Below, in pieces: positions 10,834 through 20,637 of a stretch of DNA of 64,000 bases. Numbering within the stretch: the stretch's first letter is position 1; every line of letters starts with the position of its first letter. The stretch spans positions 62,001 through 126,000 of the forward strand of contig JBCCPK010000006.1 of NCBI GenBank assembly GCA_039024915.1. Direction: 5' to 3'. Source of the DNA: Pseudomonadota bacterium. Lineage in GTDB: Bacteria; Pseudomonadota; Alphaproteobacteria; Rhizobiales; MH13. The position numbers were made by a program, and so were the translations under genes. The notes below the pieces were generated by a model that worked only from the letters and a program-made list of their open reading frames with translations, was not told the origin of the DNA and searched no databases.

Positions 10834-12273
10834 GTGGCAGACCAGTATGATGTAATCGTGATCGGCGGCGGGCCAGGGGGCTACGTGGCAGCCATCCGCG
10901 CTGCGCAGCTCGGTATGAAGACCGCCGTTGTTGAACGCGAGCATCTTGGTGGCATTTGCCTCAATTGGGGCTGTATTCCGACCAAGGCGCTTCTTCGGTC
11001 GGCGGAAATCTACCATTATATGGAGCACGCCAAGGACTACGGTCTTTCCGCGCAGGGTATCGGTTTCGATGCCGCTGCGGTCGTCAAGCGCTCGCGTGGT
11101 GTGTCGGCGCAACTCAATGGCGGCGTTGGTTTCCTGCTCAAAAAGAACAAGGTCGATGTTCTTTGGGGCGAAGCGTCGATCACGAAGGTCGGCGAAGTCA
11201 AGGTCGGCAAGCCCAGCAAGCCTGCCGTAGAACCTGCACACCCCGCGCCCAAGGGCACAAAAGGCGAGGGGACTTACAGCGCCAAACACATCATCATTTC
11301 AACCGGCGCGCGCCCACGGGTGATCCCTGGGATTGAACCAGACGGCAAGACCATCTGGACCTATTTTGAGGCCATGGTGCCGCCATCCATGCCCAAGTCA
11401 CTGCTGGTGATGGGTTCGGGCGCAATCGGCATCGAGTTTGCGAGCTTCTACGCAACGATGGGCGTGGACGTGACCGTGGTCGAGATGGTGGATCAGATCA
11501 TGCCCGTTGAGGACGCTGAAATCGCCGGCATCGCGGCCAAACAGTTCAAGAAGCAGGGCATGAAGATCATCACCGGTGCCAAGGTCGGCAAGGTCGAAAA
11601 GGCGGGCGCCGGTATCAAGGCAACCGTCGAGACGAAAGATGGCAAGAGCCAGGTTATCGAAGCCGAAAAATTGATCTCCGCTGTCGGTGTTGTTGGCAAC
11701 ACGGAGAACCTTGGTCTTGAAAAGCTTGGTGTGAAAACCGATCGCGGGATCGTCTCCGTTGATGGGTACGGCAATACGTCCGTGAAGGGGATTTATGCAA
11801 TCGGCGATGTCGCTGGGCCGCCCATGCTTGCTCACAAGGCCGAGCATGAAGGCGTCATCTGCGTGGAAAAGATAGCGGGCATGGATGTCCACCCAATGGA
11901 CAAGGCAAAAATTCCAGGGTGCACCTACTGCAATCCGCAGGTCGCTTCAGTGGGGCTCACGGAACAGAAAGCCAAGGACGCCGGGCACAAGGTCAAGGTT
12001 GGCCGCTTTCCCTTTGTTGGCAACGGCAAAGCGATCGCGCTCGGCGAGCCCGATGGGCTTGTGAAGACCGTTTTTGATGCCGACACGGGCCAGCTTTTGG
12101 GCGCCCACATGGTAGGCGCCGAGGTTACAGAGCTCATCCAAGGTTATGTGGTCGCGATGAACCTTGAGACCACCGAGGAAGACCTCATGCACACCGTCTT
12201 CCCGCACCCGACCCTGTCGGAAATGATGCATGAGAGCGTTCTCGACGCCTATGACCGTGTCATCCACACCTGA
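10834..12273 (+). CDS. lpdA: Dihydrolipoamide dehydrogenase (E3)
   Basis: Flavoenzyme that reoxidises dihydrolipoamide with NAD+. The 479-residue product has the FAD motif GGGPGGYVAA (residues 11-20), the redox disulfide Cys42/Cys47 in GGICLNWGCIPTK, a NAD-binding motif near residue 190 (GSGAIGIEFASFYATMG) and the C-terminal active-site HPTLSEMMHE. A basic Pro/Lys-rich insert near residues 127-147, before HIIISTGARPR, is typical of alphaproteobacterial forms. The start is GTG, nine bases after GGGAG. As E3 of the adjacent complex it completes the pdh set. Confidence 0.96.
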   Translation: MADQYDVIVIGGGPGGYVAAIRAAQLGMKTAVVEREHLGGICLNWGCIPTKALLRSAEIYHYMEHAKDYGLSAQGIGFDAAAVVKRSRGVSAQLNGGVGFLLKKNKVDVLWGEASITKVGEVKVGKPSKPAVEPAHPAPKGTKGEGTYSAKHIIISTGARPRVIPGIEPDGKTIWTYFEAMVPPSMPKSLLVMGSGAIGIEFASFYATMGVDVTVVEMVDQIMPVEDAEIAGIAAKQFKKQGMKIITGAKVGKVEKAGAGIKATVETKDGKSQVIEAEKLISAVGVVGNTENLGLEKLGVKTDRGIVSVDGYGNTSVKGIYAIGDVAGPPMLAHKAEHEGVICVEKIAGMDVHPMDKAKIPGCTYCNPQVASVGLTEQKAKDAGHKVKVGRFPFVGNGKAIALGEPDGLVKTVFDADTGQLLGAHMVGAEVTELIQGYVVAMNLETTEEDLMHTVFPHPTLSEMMHESVLDAYDRVIHT

Positions 12274-12317
12274 CACAACGAACAAAACAAAAATCCGGAA
12301 CTGTTGGGGAAGAACGC

Positions 12318-12767
12318 GTGCGAACACGACCATCGAAGATTGGTGCAGCCTTTGTCTGCCTCGCTGTCGCGGCAGGCAGCTTTTTTGGGATGTCCGCGAC
12401 CGTGGCGAACGCCGATAGCTGCTGGGATCACAACGGGTCGCTGATGCGGCTGACGGCCAACGGGCAAAACCGGACTATGATGTACGAGACGACGCCGCAC
12501 AGCTGGCAGGGTGCGGCGGGTGTGAGACGGGGTACTGTTCTGTTTGAAGGTCGTAACGTTGGGGACTATTACACCGGAACTGCCCGCGTCTTCTCGCGGT
12601 TTTGCCCAGGTTCCCCACTGCTTTACGGGGTGGAAGGGCCGGTCACGCGGCCGTCGGGACAGATCACCATCACCATGCGCGGAACACGCGATGCAAACGA
12701 CCAGTGTGCGGCAACCGGCCGTATGGTCACCGACACGCTCGTTTTTCGTTTCGTGCGTGAATGCTGA
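12318..12767 (+). CDS. Secreted protein of unknown function
   Basis: A 149-residue protein with a signal peptide (basic MRTRPSK, a hydrophobic core to about residue 28, then a VANA-type cleavage site). The mature part starts DSCWDHNGSLMRL. It has four cysteines spread along its length, the last being the final residue, which would suit two periplasmic disulfides. It contains ITITMRGTRDANDQCAATG. No family is recognised. The GTG start is supported by GGGGAAG six bases upstream. It follows lpdA but need not share its function. Confidence 0.75.
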   Translation: MRTRPSKIGAAFVCLAVAAGSFFGMSATVANADSCWDHNGSLMRLTANGQNRTMMYETTPHSWQGAAGVRRGTVLFEGRNVGDYYTGTARVFSRFCPGSPLLYGVEGPVTRPSGQITITMRGTRDANDQCAATGRMVTDTLVFRFVREC

Positions 12768-12848
12768 TGCGGCTTCTCCTTGCGCCTTGCGCAAACAGCC
12801 TTATTTTCTGGTATCGAATAAGTTCTAGCTAATTGAGGAAACACTGCC

Positions 12849-13100
12849 ATGCAGGGCGTAGGTTTGATCGGCTTTCTCGTAATCGGCCTGATCGCCGGTT
12901 TCATCGCCGAAAAGGTGATGAAGTCAAACCACGGTCTGCTGACCAATCTGATCGTCGGGATCATTGGTGCCTACCTTGGCGGCTTTCTGGCAGGGGTCCT
13001 TGGGATCAGCTTTTACGGCTTCCTGGGCAGCCTTGTAGTCGCGTCAGTTGGCGCAATTGTCTTCTTGTTCCTTTTGGGAATGATCAAGGGTCGTCGCTAG
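12849..13100 (+). CDS. GlsB/YeaQ/YmgE family small membrane protein
   Basis: An 83-residue inner-membrane protein with three hydrophobic helices and the family hallmarks [13 protein letters not shown] near the start and [14 protein letters not shown] in the middle. These transglycosylase-associated proteins respond to stress in several bacteria, but their biochemical role is unsettled. GAGG lies upstream of the ATG. It stands between the secreted protein and lipA, in the same direction. Confidence 0.88.
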   Translation: MQGVGLIGFLVIGLIAGFIAEKVMKSNHGLLTNLIVGIIGAYLGGFLAGVLGISFYGFLGSLVVASVGAIVFLFLLGMIKGRR

Positions 13101-13125
13101 GCAACTCGGGTTTTTGGGAGAAACC

Positions 13126-14091
13126 ATGGTCACACTGATCGACCGCACGCAGGCGGCCCGCAAGGCGCGGCCACGCCATCCGGAGAAGGCGCACAAGCCC
13201 GATAGCGAGCGACTGGAAAAGCCGCACTGGATTCGCGTGCGCGCACCGGTTTCAAAAGGCTACCAGGAAACGAACTCGATTGTTCGCGAGAACAAGCTCG
13301 TCACCGTTTGCGAAGAGGCCGGTTGCCCCAACATAGGCGAATGTTGGGATAAGAAGCACGCAACCTTCATGATCATGGGTGAGATCTGCACCCGGGCCTG
13401 TGCCTTCTGCAACATTACAACGGGCGTTCCGACTTCGCTTGATTTCGATGAGCCTCGGCGCGTTGCGGAAGCGACGCGGCAGATGGGCCTCAAACACGTC
13501 GTGATCACCTCAGTCGACCGAGATGATCTCAAGGACGGCGGGGCCAAGCACTTTGTCGAGGTTATCGAAGCGGTGCGTGCGGAATCGCCGGAAACCACCA
13601 TCGAGATCCTAACGCCGGACTTCCTGCGCAAACCAGGTGCCATTGAGACCGTGGCTCGGGCGAAGCCGGATGTGTTCAACCACAACCTTGAAACTGTTCC
13701 CTCCAACTATCTGAAGGTCCGCCCTGGCGCCCGCTACTTCCATTCAATCCGTCTGCTGCAGATGGTCAAAGAGGTGGAACCGACCACCTTTACGAAATCG
13801 GGCATCATGGTTGGTCTCGGTGAGGAACGGAACGAAGTCTTGCAAGTGATGGACGATCTGCGTGCCGCAGACGTCGATTTCCTGACGATTGGTCAGTATT
13901 TGCAGCCCACCCGAAAGCATCATCCGATCAAGCGCTTTGTAACGCCCGATGAGTTCAAGGCTTTTGAAAAGATCGCCTACGCTAAGGGCTTTCTCATGGT
14001 GTCGTCGTCCCCTTTGACCCGCTCGTCGCACCATGCCGGTGATGATTTCGCGAAGCTCAAAGCAGCTCGTCTCCAGACCCACGGCTTCTAA
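13126..14091 (+). CDS. lipA: Lipoyl synthase
   Basis: Radical-SAM enzyme that inserts two sulfurs into octanoyl groups on lipoyl domains, making the cofactor used by the PdhB and PdhC proteins encoded nearby. Of its 321 residues, Cys62, Cys67 and Cys73 bind the auxiliary iron-sulfur cluster (CX4CX5C), and Cys88, Cys92 and Cys95 form the radical-SAM CX3CX2C. The C-terminal [13 protein letters not shown] holds the conserved Ser that ligates the auxiliary cluster. The ATG at 13126 follows GGGAG; an in-frame TTG at 13114 is rejected. Confidence 0.96.
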   Translation: MVTLIDRTQAARKARPRHPEKAHKPDSERLEKPHWIRVRAPVSKGYQETNSIVRENKLVTVCEEAGCPNIGECWDKKHATFMIMGEICTRACAFCNITTGVPTSLDFDEPRRVAEATRQMGLKHVVITSVDRDDLKDGGAKHFVEVIEAVRAESPETTIEILTPDFLRKPGAIETVARAKPDVFNHNLETVPSNYLKVRPGARYFHSIRLLQMVKEVEPTTFTKSGIMVGLGEERNEVLQVMDDLRAADVDFLTIGQYLQPTRKHHPIKRFVTPDEFKAFEKIAYAKGFLMVSSSPLTRSSHHAGDDFAKLKAARLQTHGF

Positions 14092-14244
14092 GTAAGCCGG
14101 ATCATCTGCCCAGTGAATTCGTCTTGGCGTACGTTACGGACACAATGCCGCGCGACAGCTCTGTACGTTGATCGGCGGACTTACAGAATGTTTATGCCCA
14201 TCCCATAGTATGTTACGGTGTGACGAGTAGCTTGGGGGCCTGCA

Positions 14245-14709
14245 GTGCCGCATTTTAAAACCCGGCATAAAGTAGCGCACAGTGCAGACGATATGTTTGC
14301 GCTTGTCGCTGATGTTCGCAAGTATCCCGAGTTTGTGCCGTTGTGCCAGGCGCTTCGCGTTCGTGGTGAAAGCGACCTGTCTAACGGAAAGCGGGTCATC
14401 GTCGCCGACATGACCGTGGCTTATCGGATGTTCCGAGAGACCTTTACCTCGCGTGTCGAACTAGACCCCAAAGCCCGCAAGATCCTTGTCACCTATCTTG
14501 ATGGGCCCTTCAAGAAAATGGAAAATCAGTGGTCGTTTGAGGAGATTAGCCCGGCCTCAAGCACGGTCGTTTTCGATATCGACTACGAGTTCCGCTCACG
14601 GACCCTTGGTTCGCTTATGGGTGCGATGTTTGACCGTGCGTTCCGGAAGTTCTCGACAGCTTTCGAGGAGAGGGCGGACGCATTATACGGCGCATCAACC
14701 GCCGCCTGA
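14245..14709 (+). CDS. RatA/COQ10-like START-domain protein
   Basis: A 154-residue protein of the polyketide-cyclase/START fold, similar to COQ10 and Rat[24 protein letters not shown] at the N-terminus (in parts), then [12 protein letters not shown] and a final amphipathic helix. COQ10 binds ubiquinone and supports respiration, which suits a gene beside lipA; a RatA-type ribosome-binding role is the alternative. It starts with GTG. Its last 15 bases overlap the end of cinA on the opposite strand. Confidence 0.85.
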   Translation: MPHFKTRHKVAHSADDMFALVADVRKYPEFVPLCQALRVRGESDLSNGKRVIVADMTVAYRMFRETFTSRVELDPKARKILVTYLDGPFKKMENQWSFEEISPASSTVVFDIDYEFRSRTLGSLMGAMFDRAFRKFSTAFEERADALYGASTAA

Positions 14710-15201
14710 TACCTCACTCTTCAGCGCATTCACAAGCATAGTAAGCGCATGCGCAACTGTCAGCGTACGCACATGCGCGCGGGCGTCATCAAAAACCTTG
14801 TGATCATGCAGCGTCAGGCCGCCGCGGCGCGCCAAGCCGAAATGGACGGTCCCCACCGGCTTGTCGGGTGAACCACCCGAAGGTCCTGCAACGCCCGTAA
14901 CAGAGATTGCCAAGTCCGCCTCAGAGCGGGCTAGTGCGCCATCGGCCATGGCGCGCGCAACTGGTTCTGAGACCGCGCCGTGGCTGGCGATAAGGGTTAT
15001 CGGCACTCCAAGCATGTCCTGTTTGGCTTCATTGGAATAGGTGACGAAACCGCGGTCAACGACCGCTGAAGACCCGGCGATCTCGGTCAGTGTTGCGGCG
15101 ATCAGGCCGCCGGTGCAGCTTTCCGCGGTCGCGATCATCCGATCGTTAGCCTGGGCCAGATTGAGAAGTGCCTCTGCCCGCTCGAGCAACTCAGGGGTCA
15201 T
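14695..15201 (-). CDS. cinA: CinA C-terminal domain protein, nicotinamide-nucleotide amidase
   Basis: A 168-residue stand-alone CinA C-terminal (PncC) domain, which deamidates nicotinamide mononucleotide in pyridine-nucleotide recycling. Seen: [21 protein letters not shown] with the catalytic Ser region, [22 protein letters not shown] and KPVGTVHFG. The ATG at 15201 lies inside the end of ispDF (11-base overlap) after GGAG; longer upstream readings are rejected because they run into ispDF. The N-terminal COG1058 domain of full-length CinA is absent, as is common. Confidence 0.92.
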   Translation of the reverse strand: MTPELLERAEALLNLAQANDRMIATAESCTGGLIAATLTEIAGSSAVVDRGFVTYSNEAKQDMLGVPITLIASHGAVSEPVARAMADGALARSEADLAISVTGVAGPSGGSPDKPVGTVHFGLARRGGLTLHDHKVFDDARAHVRTLTVAHALTMLVNALKSEVSGGG

Positions 15202-16486
15202 TGGGCAACTCCACCGAAGCTGTTGCAAATGCAGCGATCCCTTCTGACCGTCCGACAAAGCCCATCCGCTCATTGGTCGTCGCTTTGATACTGACCCGAG
15301 ACTGCTCGATCCCCAGCGCCTGGGAAACCGCTGTCAGCATCGCCGGGCGATGTGGCCCGACTTTGGGTTCCTCAGCGATAATCACAACGTCAAGGTTGAC
15401 GATACGACCGCCGCGTTCGCCGACCAGTTTGCCGGCATGCGTCAGAAACTGATGCGAGGCCGCACCTTTCCACTGAGGATCCGAGGGCGGGAAATGCGTG
15501 CCGATATCCCCGGCGCCGATGGCACCCAGGAGAGCATCGGTGAGAGCATGCAGCCCGACATCAGCGTCCGAATGGCCGTCAAGCTTGTGCGTGTGCGCGA
15601 TAAAATGCCCGCAGAGCCAAACCCCGTCGCCAGGCACCAGCCGGTGTGTGTCATAGCCGACGCCGACCCGGGTTTCCCTTTGAATGTGCGCGTTGGCATG
15701 ACCGATACTCGGTGCCATGTCCAATCCTTCCTGTTGGTAGGCGATGGCCCGTGTAACCCGCGCCCAGTCTGCGGGATTGGTGATCTTGATATTGTCAGGA
15801 TCACCGGCGACGGCGACGCAAGCCCCGCCAGCCCATTCCAGAACGCTGGCATCATCCGTAAAGGCAGCTTCGGCCACAGTACCCTGCTCCAAAGCCGCTT
15901 CAAGCTTCCGGTGAGCTCCGCTTATGGCGTCCGTCCGAAAAGCTTGTGGCGTTTGGACAGTGAGAAGGTCGGAACGATCCGGGCCGCTAACAATCAGGCC
16001 ATCGTTGGAACGCTTCAGCGTGTCTGAAACAGGCAGGGCAGGGACCGCGCCTTCAGCCCGCGAAAGGCCGGCGAGCACCGTATCGATCAATGGTGCGGTC
16101 AAGAAGGGGCGCGCAGCGTCATGGATCAGAACGGTCCGGTAAGACCCGCTCACGCAGACCAAACCCGCTGCCACACTCGCCCGGCGCGATGCGCCCCCGA
16201 CGGTGAATATGAGGTTGACCGAAGCACCGGCCGCGCGATGGGCGGCATCGCGCACCTCACTATTGTTGATCTGGTCTGCGGGCAGAACGCAAATCAAACA
16301 CTCCACCCGTGGGTGCGCAGCAAGTGTCCGTAGTGCGTGGGCGAAAACTGGTAGCCCGGCAAGATCCTCGAACTGCTTTGCTGTATCGCGATCCGACGTG
16401 CGCGCCCTCAGCCCGGAACCGCCCGCCACAACCAGGGCACAAACTGGCCGAACGACGTCAGCTTCTTCGGTCTTTGGTCCATTCAT
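15191..16486 (-). CDS. ispDF: Bifunctional IspD/IspF protein of the MEP isoprenoid pathway
   Basis: A fusion of 2-C-methyl-D-erythritol 4-phosphate cytidylyltransferase (IspD, about residues 10-235) and 2,4-cyclodiphosphate synthase (IspF, about 273-431). IspD shows [13 protein letters not shown], the Lys in DTAKQFEDL and [10 protein letters not shown]. IspF shows GVGYDTHRL with the zinc-binding Asp-x-His, [18 protein letters not shown] and [12 protein letters not shown]. The fused form is common in alphaproteobacteria. The ATG at 16486 follows AGGTGA and is preferred to a GTG at 16495. It is divergent from dusB across about 120 bases that should hold both promoters. Confidence 0.95.
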   Translation of the reverse strand: MNGPKTEEADVVRPVCALVVAGGSGLRARTSDRDTAKQFEDLAGLPVFAHALRTLAAHPRVECLICVLPADQINNSEVRDAAHRAAGASVNLIFTVGGASRRASVAAGLVCVSGSYRTVLIHDAARPFLTAPLIDTVLAGLSRAEGAVPALPVSDTLKRSNDGLIVSGPDRSDLLTVQTPQAFRTDAISGAHRKLEAALEQGTVAEAAFTDDASVLEWAGGACVAVAGDPDNIKITNPADWARVTRAIAYQQEGLDMAPSIGHANAHIQRETRVGVGYDTHRLVPGDGVWLCGHFIAHTHKLDGHSDADVGLHALTDALLGAIGAGDIGTHFPPSDPQWKGAASHQFLTHAGKLVGERGGRIVNLDVVIIAEEPKVGPHRPAMLTAVSQALGIEQSRVSIKATTNERMGFVGRSEGIAAFATASVELPNDP

Positions 16487-16607
16487 CCCCGTCACCTAAC
16501 CCGCCGCGTGGACCATGTTAACTCTGGACCAATGACCTATGCTCAGAAGTGGTGCAACGCCGGGGGCGAGGATTGCAATTTGTTTAAATATTAGTCATGC
16601 ATAAGGA

Positions 16608-17726
16608 ATGAACAATTTTTCCCGGGCGCATGGCTTCGGGGCCACGCCCAATTCCTTCGCGTTCCCAGACAGCTTGCGCACGCCTCTGCCCATTGCGCGG
16701 GCTGAGGCGCGCAATCGGGTTGTCCTTGCGCCCATGTCGGGCGTGAGTGACCTTCCGTTCCGCCAGCTGGCTTACCGCTACGGTGCCGGACTTGTCGTTT
16801 CTGAGATGGTCGCAAGTCAGGAGTTGGTTGTCGACAATCCAGATAGCCGCTTGCGGATGGACGTAAGCGGATTACCGACCAGCGTTGTGCAGCTTGCCGG
16901 AAGACAGGCCCAATGGATGGCGGAGGCGGCCAAAATTGCAGAAGGGGCCGGAGCTTCGATCATTGATATCAATATGGGTTGCCCTGCCAAAAAAGTGACC
17001 AGCGGTTACTCGGGATCAGCACTCATGCGGGACCTTGATCACGCTTTGACCTTGATCGATGCGACGGTTGGGGCTGTCGACGTTCCTGTCACTCTGAAAA
17101 TGCGGCTCGGTTGGGATGATACCACCCTGAATGCGCCCGAGCTGGCCCGCCGCGCCGAAGACGCGGGCATCCAGATGCTGACGGTCCATGGCAGGACCCG
17201 CTGCCAGTTTTACAAAGGGCGGGCGAATTGGGATGCGATTGCGAGGGTCAAGGAACGGGTGAGTATCCCGGTGATCGCGAATGGCGATCTGATTTCCTTG
17301 CATGACCTTGCTGCGATGGGTTCTGCGAGTGGAGCGGACGGTTTCATGACCGGGCGAGGGGCCTATGGTCGGCCTTGGCTGCCCGGCTACCTAGCAGCCC
17401 CGGATCCAACCGAATTCCTTCAGCGGCTGCCCGAGCCCGCGGACCTAATCCTTGAGCACCATGCAAGCATGGTCGCGCATTATGGAACGTATAAGGACCG
17501 ACCGCTTGGGCTCCGCAACGCCCGCAAGCATCTCGGCTGGTATTTGGAGACGACCGAGCTTGCGCACGCGCCAACCGAGGTTGACCGGGCCACACTGATG
17601 CGCAGCGACGATTGCAACGCAGTCACAGCGGCTATCAAGACTGTTTGGGCTGACTCGCGCTGGCGCATCCCACAGGGTCGGGAGACCGCTGCGCCAGCGC
17701 ACGATCTGGTTGCGGAGGCCGCCTGA
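16608..17726 (+). CDS. dusB: tRNA-dihydrouridine synthase (DusB/NifR3)
   Basis: FMN enzyme that reduces uridines in the tRNA D-loop. The 372-residue protein has [15 protein letters not shown], the catalytic Cys125 in [18 protein letters not shown] for phosphate binding, and ANGDL and [14 protein letters not shown]. Its place just before ntrBC is the classic nifR3-ntrBC layout. AAGGA directly abuts the ATG, so the true start is uncertain and could lie up to about 30 residues further in. Its TGA overlaps the ntrB ATG by one base. Confidence 0.94.
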   Translation: MNNFSRAHGFGATPNSFAFPDSLRTPLPIARAEARNRVVLAPMSGVSDLPFRQLAYRYGAGLVVSEMVASQELVVDNPDSRLRMDVSGLPTSVVQLAGRQAQWMAEAAKIAEGAGASIIDINMGCPAKKVTSGYSGSALMRDLDHALTLIDATVGAVDVPVTLKMRLGWDDTTLNAPELARRAEDAGIQMLTVHGRTRCQFYKGRANWDAIARVKERVSIPVIANGDLISLHDLAAMGSASGADGFMTGRGAYGRPWLPGYLAAPDPTEFLQRLPEPADLILEHHASMVAHYGTYKDRPLGLRNARKHLGWYLETTELAHAPTEVDRATLMRSDDCNAVTAAIKTVWADSRWRIPQGRETAAPAHDLVAEAA

Positions 17727-18904
17727 TGGTAGCGCCCACTGCCAATAAAGAGGCCGAACTGGAACTATCGGGCGACGACAAGGCGGCTCGGCAGGTTCTA
17801 CTGCTCAATGCTCTTCCCCACCCGGCGATCCTGATAGACCGGGACTGCAATGTTCTGGAAGTCAACGATGCGGCTGAGATGTTCTTTCGCACGAGCCTTG
17901 CCATCATGCGGCGAGAGGGACTTCGAGCGTTTGTGCCTTTTGGAAGCCCACTGTTCGACGCCATTGATCAAGTGGTGTCCGACCAGGCGCCTATGACCGC
18001 TTATGGGGTCGACCTGGCTACCCCGCGTCATCCTGAAGACATGCTCGTGGACGTGTACGCCACCCCGATCTTTGCGGGCAGAAGCGAGGGAACCAGCGCG
18101 CCGACGAGTATCGGCCTTATGCTGCACCCGCAGGCACGAACTCAAAAACTCGATCGCCAGCTCACCTCGCAATCCTCCGCGCGATCGGTGAGCGGGCTCG
18201 CGGCGATGCTTGGGCATGAGATCAAAAACCCGCTTTCGGGCATTCGGGGCGCAGCGCAGTTGCTCGAGGGTTCGGTTGAAGAAGATGATCGCGCGCTGAC
18301 TCAGCTGATCACTGACGAGGCTGATCGGATCGTCAAACTGGTCGATCGTATGGAAGTGTTTTCCGATGAGCGACCTGTCGAGCGCGGCCCCGTCAACATT
18401 CATACGGTACTCGAGCACGTGAAGCGGCTCGCCGAGACCGGCTTTGCCAGCCATATCTCTTTTATTGAGCGTTACGATCCATCGCTGCCAATGCTGCTCG
18501 CCAACCGCGATCAGATGGTTCAGGTGTTCCTCAACCTGGTGAAGAACGCCAGCGAAGCCATTGGGCAGGCCGCTGAGGGCGAGATCGTTTTATCAACAGC
18601 GTTCAAGCCCGGTATCCGGCTCTCTGTGCCAGGAAGCGCGCGGCGCATGACCTTGCCGCTTGAGTTCTCGGTCCGCGATAACGGGCCAGGCATCCCGCGC
18701 GATTTGCTGCCCAACCTGTTCGACCCGTTCGTCACGACCAAATCCAATGGCTCGGGTCTCGGCTTGGCATTGGTTGCCAAGATCATCCGCGACCATGGCG
18801 GCATTGTTGAGTGCGAAAGCGCCGGGCGTGGGGCAACCTTTCGGGTGATGATGCCCGTTTACACACCTGACCCTGAAGATCCGCTGCAGCCAACACTCTC
18901 CTGA
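17726..18904 (+). CDS. ntrB: Nitrogen regulation sensor histidine kinase NtrB
   Basis: A cytoplasmic two-component kinase that responds to nitrogen status, normally through PII, and controls phosphorylation of NtrC. The 392 residues comprise a PAS domain (about 35-140), a dimerisation/phosphotransfer domain with His164 in [15 protein letters not shown], and an ATPase domain with NLVKNASEA (N box), DNGPGIP and GSGLGLAL. There is no membrane segment. The start overlaps the dusB stop by one base and ntrC follows. Confidence 0.95.
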   Translation: MVAPTANKEAELELSGDDKAARQVLLLNALPHPAILIDRDCNVLEVNDAAEMFFRTSLAIMRREGLRAFVPFGSPLFDAIDQVVSDQAPMTAYGVDLATPRHPEDMLVDVYATPIFAGRSEGTSAPTSIGLMLHPQARTQKLDRQLTSQSSARSVSGLAAMLGHEIKNPLSGIRGAAQLLEGSVEEDDRALTQLITDEADRIVKLVDRMEVFSDERPVERGPVNIHTVLEHVKRLAETGFASHISFIERYDPSLPMLLANRDQMVQVFLNLVKNASEAIGQAAEGEIVLSTAFKPGIRLSVPGSARRMTLPLEFSVRDNGPGIPRDLLPNLFDPFVTTKSNGSGLGLALVAKIIRDHGGIVECESAGRGATFRVMMPVYTPDPEDPLQPTLS

Positions 18905-18938
18905 CATGACTACTCTCGCCTACAGGACCCACTAGACT

Positions 18939-20396
18939 ATGCCGCAAGCCAGCCAAACGGTTCTTATTGCTGATGATGACGCTGCCATCCGCACCGTGCT
19001 CAACCAGGCACTGACCCGTGCGGGCTATTCGGTGCGCGTCACCTCCAACGCGGCGTCGCTGTGGCGGTGGGTCAGTGAGGGCGAAGGTGATCTGGTGATC
19101 ACCGATGTGGTCATGCCTGATGAAAACGCCTTCGATCTGCTTCCGCGGATGCGAAAGGCCCGGCCAGAGCTACCGGTTATCGTGATGAGCGCGCAGAACA
19201 CGTTCATGACCGCCGTTCGCGCCTCCGAGAAAGGGGCCTACGACTACCTGCCCAAGCCTTTTGATCTCAAAGAACTGATCTCGATCGTTGGCCGGGCGAT
19301 GTCCGAGCCCAAGCGCAAAGCTTATGGAGCGCCGTCGCCTGATGAAAACGCCGAGAACATGCCGCTTGTCGGGCGTTCGGCCGCGATGCAGGAGATCTAC
19401 CGCATTCTCGCACGGTTGATGCAGACCGACCTGACGGTGACGATTTCAGGTGAGTCCGGGACCGGCAAGGAACTGGTTGCCCGGGCGCTGCACGAGTTTG
19501 GACGCCGGTCGAAAGGCCCCTTTGTCGCGATCAACATGGCAGCTATTCCGCGCGACTTGATAGAGACGGAGCTGTTTGGGCACGAGAAGGGCGCCTTTAC
19601 CGGTGCGCAGACCCGTGTCGTGGGCCGATTCGAGCAAGCCGAGGGTGGAACACTGTTCCTTGATGAGATCGGCGATATGCCGATGGATGCTCAGACGCGG
19701 CTCCTCAGGGTTCTGCAGCAGGGCGAATACACAACGGTCGGTGGGCGCACGGCGATTCGCTCAGATGTGCGCATCGTCGCGGCGACCAACAAGGACCTGC
19801 GCCAGCTGATCAATCAGGGTCTGTTTCGGGAAGATCTCTTTTTCCGGTTGAACGTCGTTCCGCTTCGCCTGCCCCCGCTGCGAGAACGAACCGAGGATGT
19901 GCCGGACCTTGTTCGACACTTCTTCGCGCAGGCAGCTGACGAAGGGCTACCGGCCAAGCAGATCGACGGAGCTGCGCTGGACGTGCTGCGACAGTATCGT
20001 TGGCCGGGGAACATTCGCGAACTTGAAAACCTGGTACGCCGGCTGGCCGCGCTTTATCCGCAGGACGTCATCACGGCGCCGATCGTAGAGGATGAGTTAC
20101 GGTCCGCGGTTGCCGGGCTTGCGCCAGCAGGCGCACAAGCTGAAGCTGACGAGGGGCTTTCGGTCTCCGTTGAACGGCATTTGGTCAAGTATTTCAAAGA
20201 TTTCGGCGATGACCTGCCGCCCCCAGGGCTTTATCATCGGATGCTCAAGGAATTGGAGATTCCGCTCTTCTCCGTCGCCCTGGCCGCCACCCGTGGCAAT
20301 CAGATCAAGGCTGCTGAGCTTTTGGGCCTGAACCGCAACACGTTGCGGAAGAAAATCAGGGACCTCGATATTCAGGTCATACGGGGTGGGCGCTGA
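18939..20396 (+). CDS. ntrC: Nitrogen regulator NtrC, sigma-54 activator
   Basis: Response regulator that activates sigma-54 promoters under nitrogen limitation. A receiver domain with phospho-acceptor Asp56 (VITDVVMP) is followed by the AAA+ domain: Walker A GESGTGKE (171-178), the sigma-54-contacting loop GAFTGA (218-223) and Walker [11 protein letters not shown] Fis-type helix-turn-helix near the C-terminus (about 450-478, [20 protein letters not shown]) completes it. All motifs needed for sigma-54 activation are intact, unlike NtrX downstream. Confidence 0.96.
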   Translation: MPQASQTVLIADDDAAIRTVLNQALTRAGYSVRVTSNAASLWRWVSEGEGDLVITDVVMPDENAFDLLPRMRKARPELPVIVMSAQNTFMTAVRASEKGAYDYLPKPFDLKELISIVGRAMSEPKRKAYGAPSPDENAENMPLVGRSAAMQEIYRILARLMQTDLTVTISGESGTGKELVARALHEFGRRSKGPFVAINMAAIPRDLIETELFGHEKGAFTGAQTRVVGRFEQAEGGTLFLDEIGDMPMDAQTRLLRVLQQGEYTTVGGRTAIRSDVRIVAATNKDLRQLINQGLFREDLFFRLNVVPLRLPPLRERTEDVPDLVRHFFAQAADEGLPAKQIDGAALDVLRQYRWPGNIRELENLVRRLAALYPQDVITAPIVEDELRSAVAGLAPAGAQAEADEGLSVSVERHLVKYFKDFGDDLPPPGLYHRMLKELEIPLFSVALAATRGNQIKAAELLGLNRNTLRKKIRDLDIQVIRGGR

Positions 20397-20637
20397 ACCA
20401 ACCTCGATAGTTTGAGTTTGACCTCTGGCGCCTCGCAACCTCAGCCAAATCAATGCCCAGTTTTGCACAGGCTTCCCACGACAGAGTGTGCCGTAGCCAA
20501 ACTGCAGGCCGTTTATCATCTGGCGGCAATTCTCGGGCGCAATCTGGCCTTCGACCGCTTTTTTGTCATAAATTGACAACAGTGGTGTAGCTCCCACGCA
20601 ACGTTCATGCGGCGTGGGTCTTGTGTGCTGCCGATCG

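Noticed and set aside
14695-14709. 15-base tail-to-tail overlap of the RatA-like gene and cinA as a possible antisense regulatory unit
   Set aside because: Short convergent overlaps are common in compact genomes and nothing else points to regulation.
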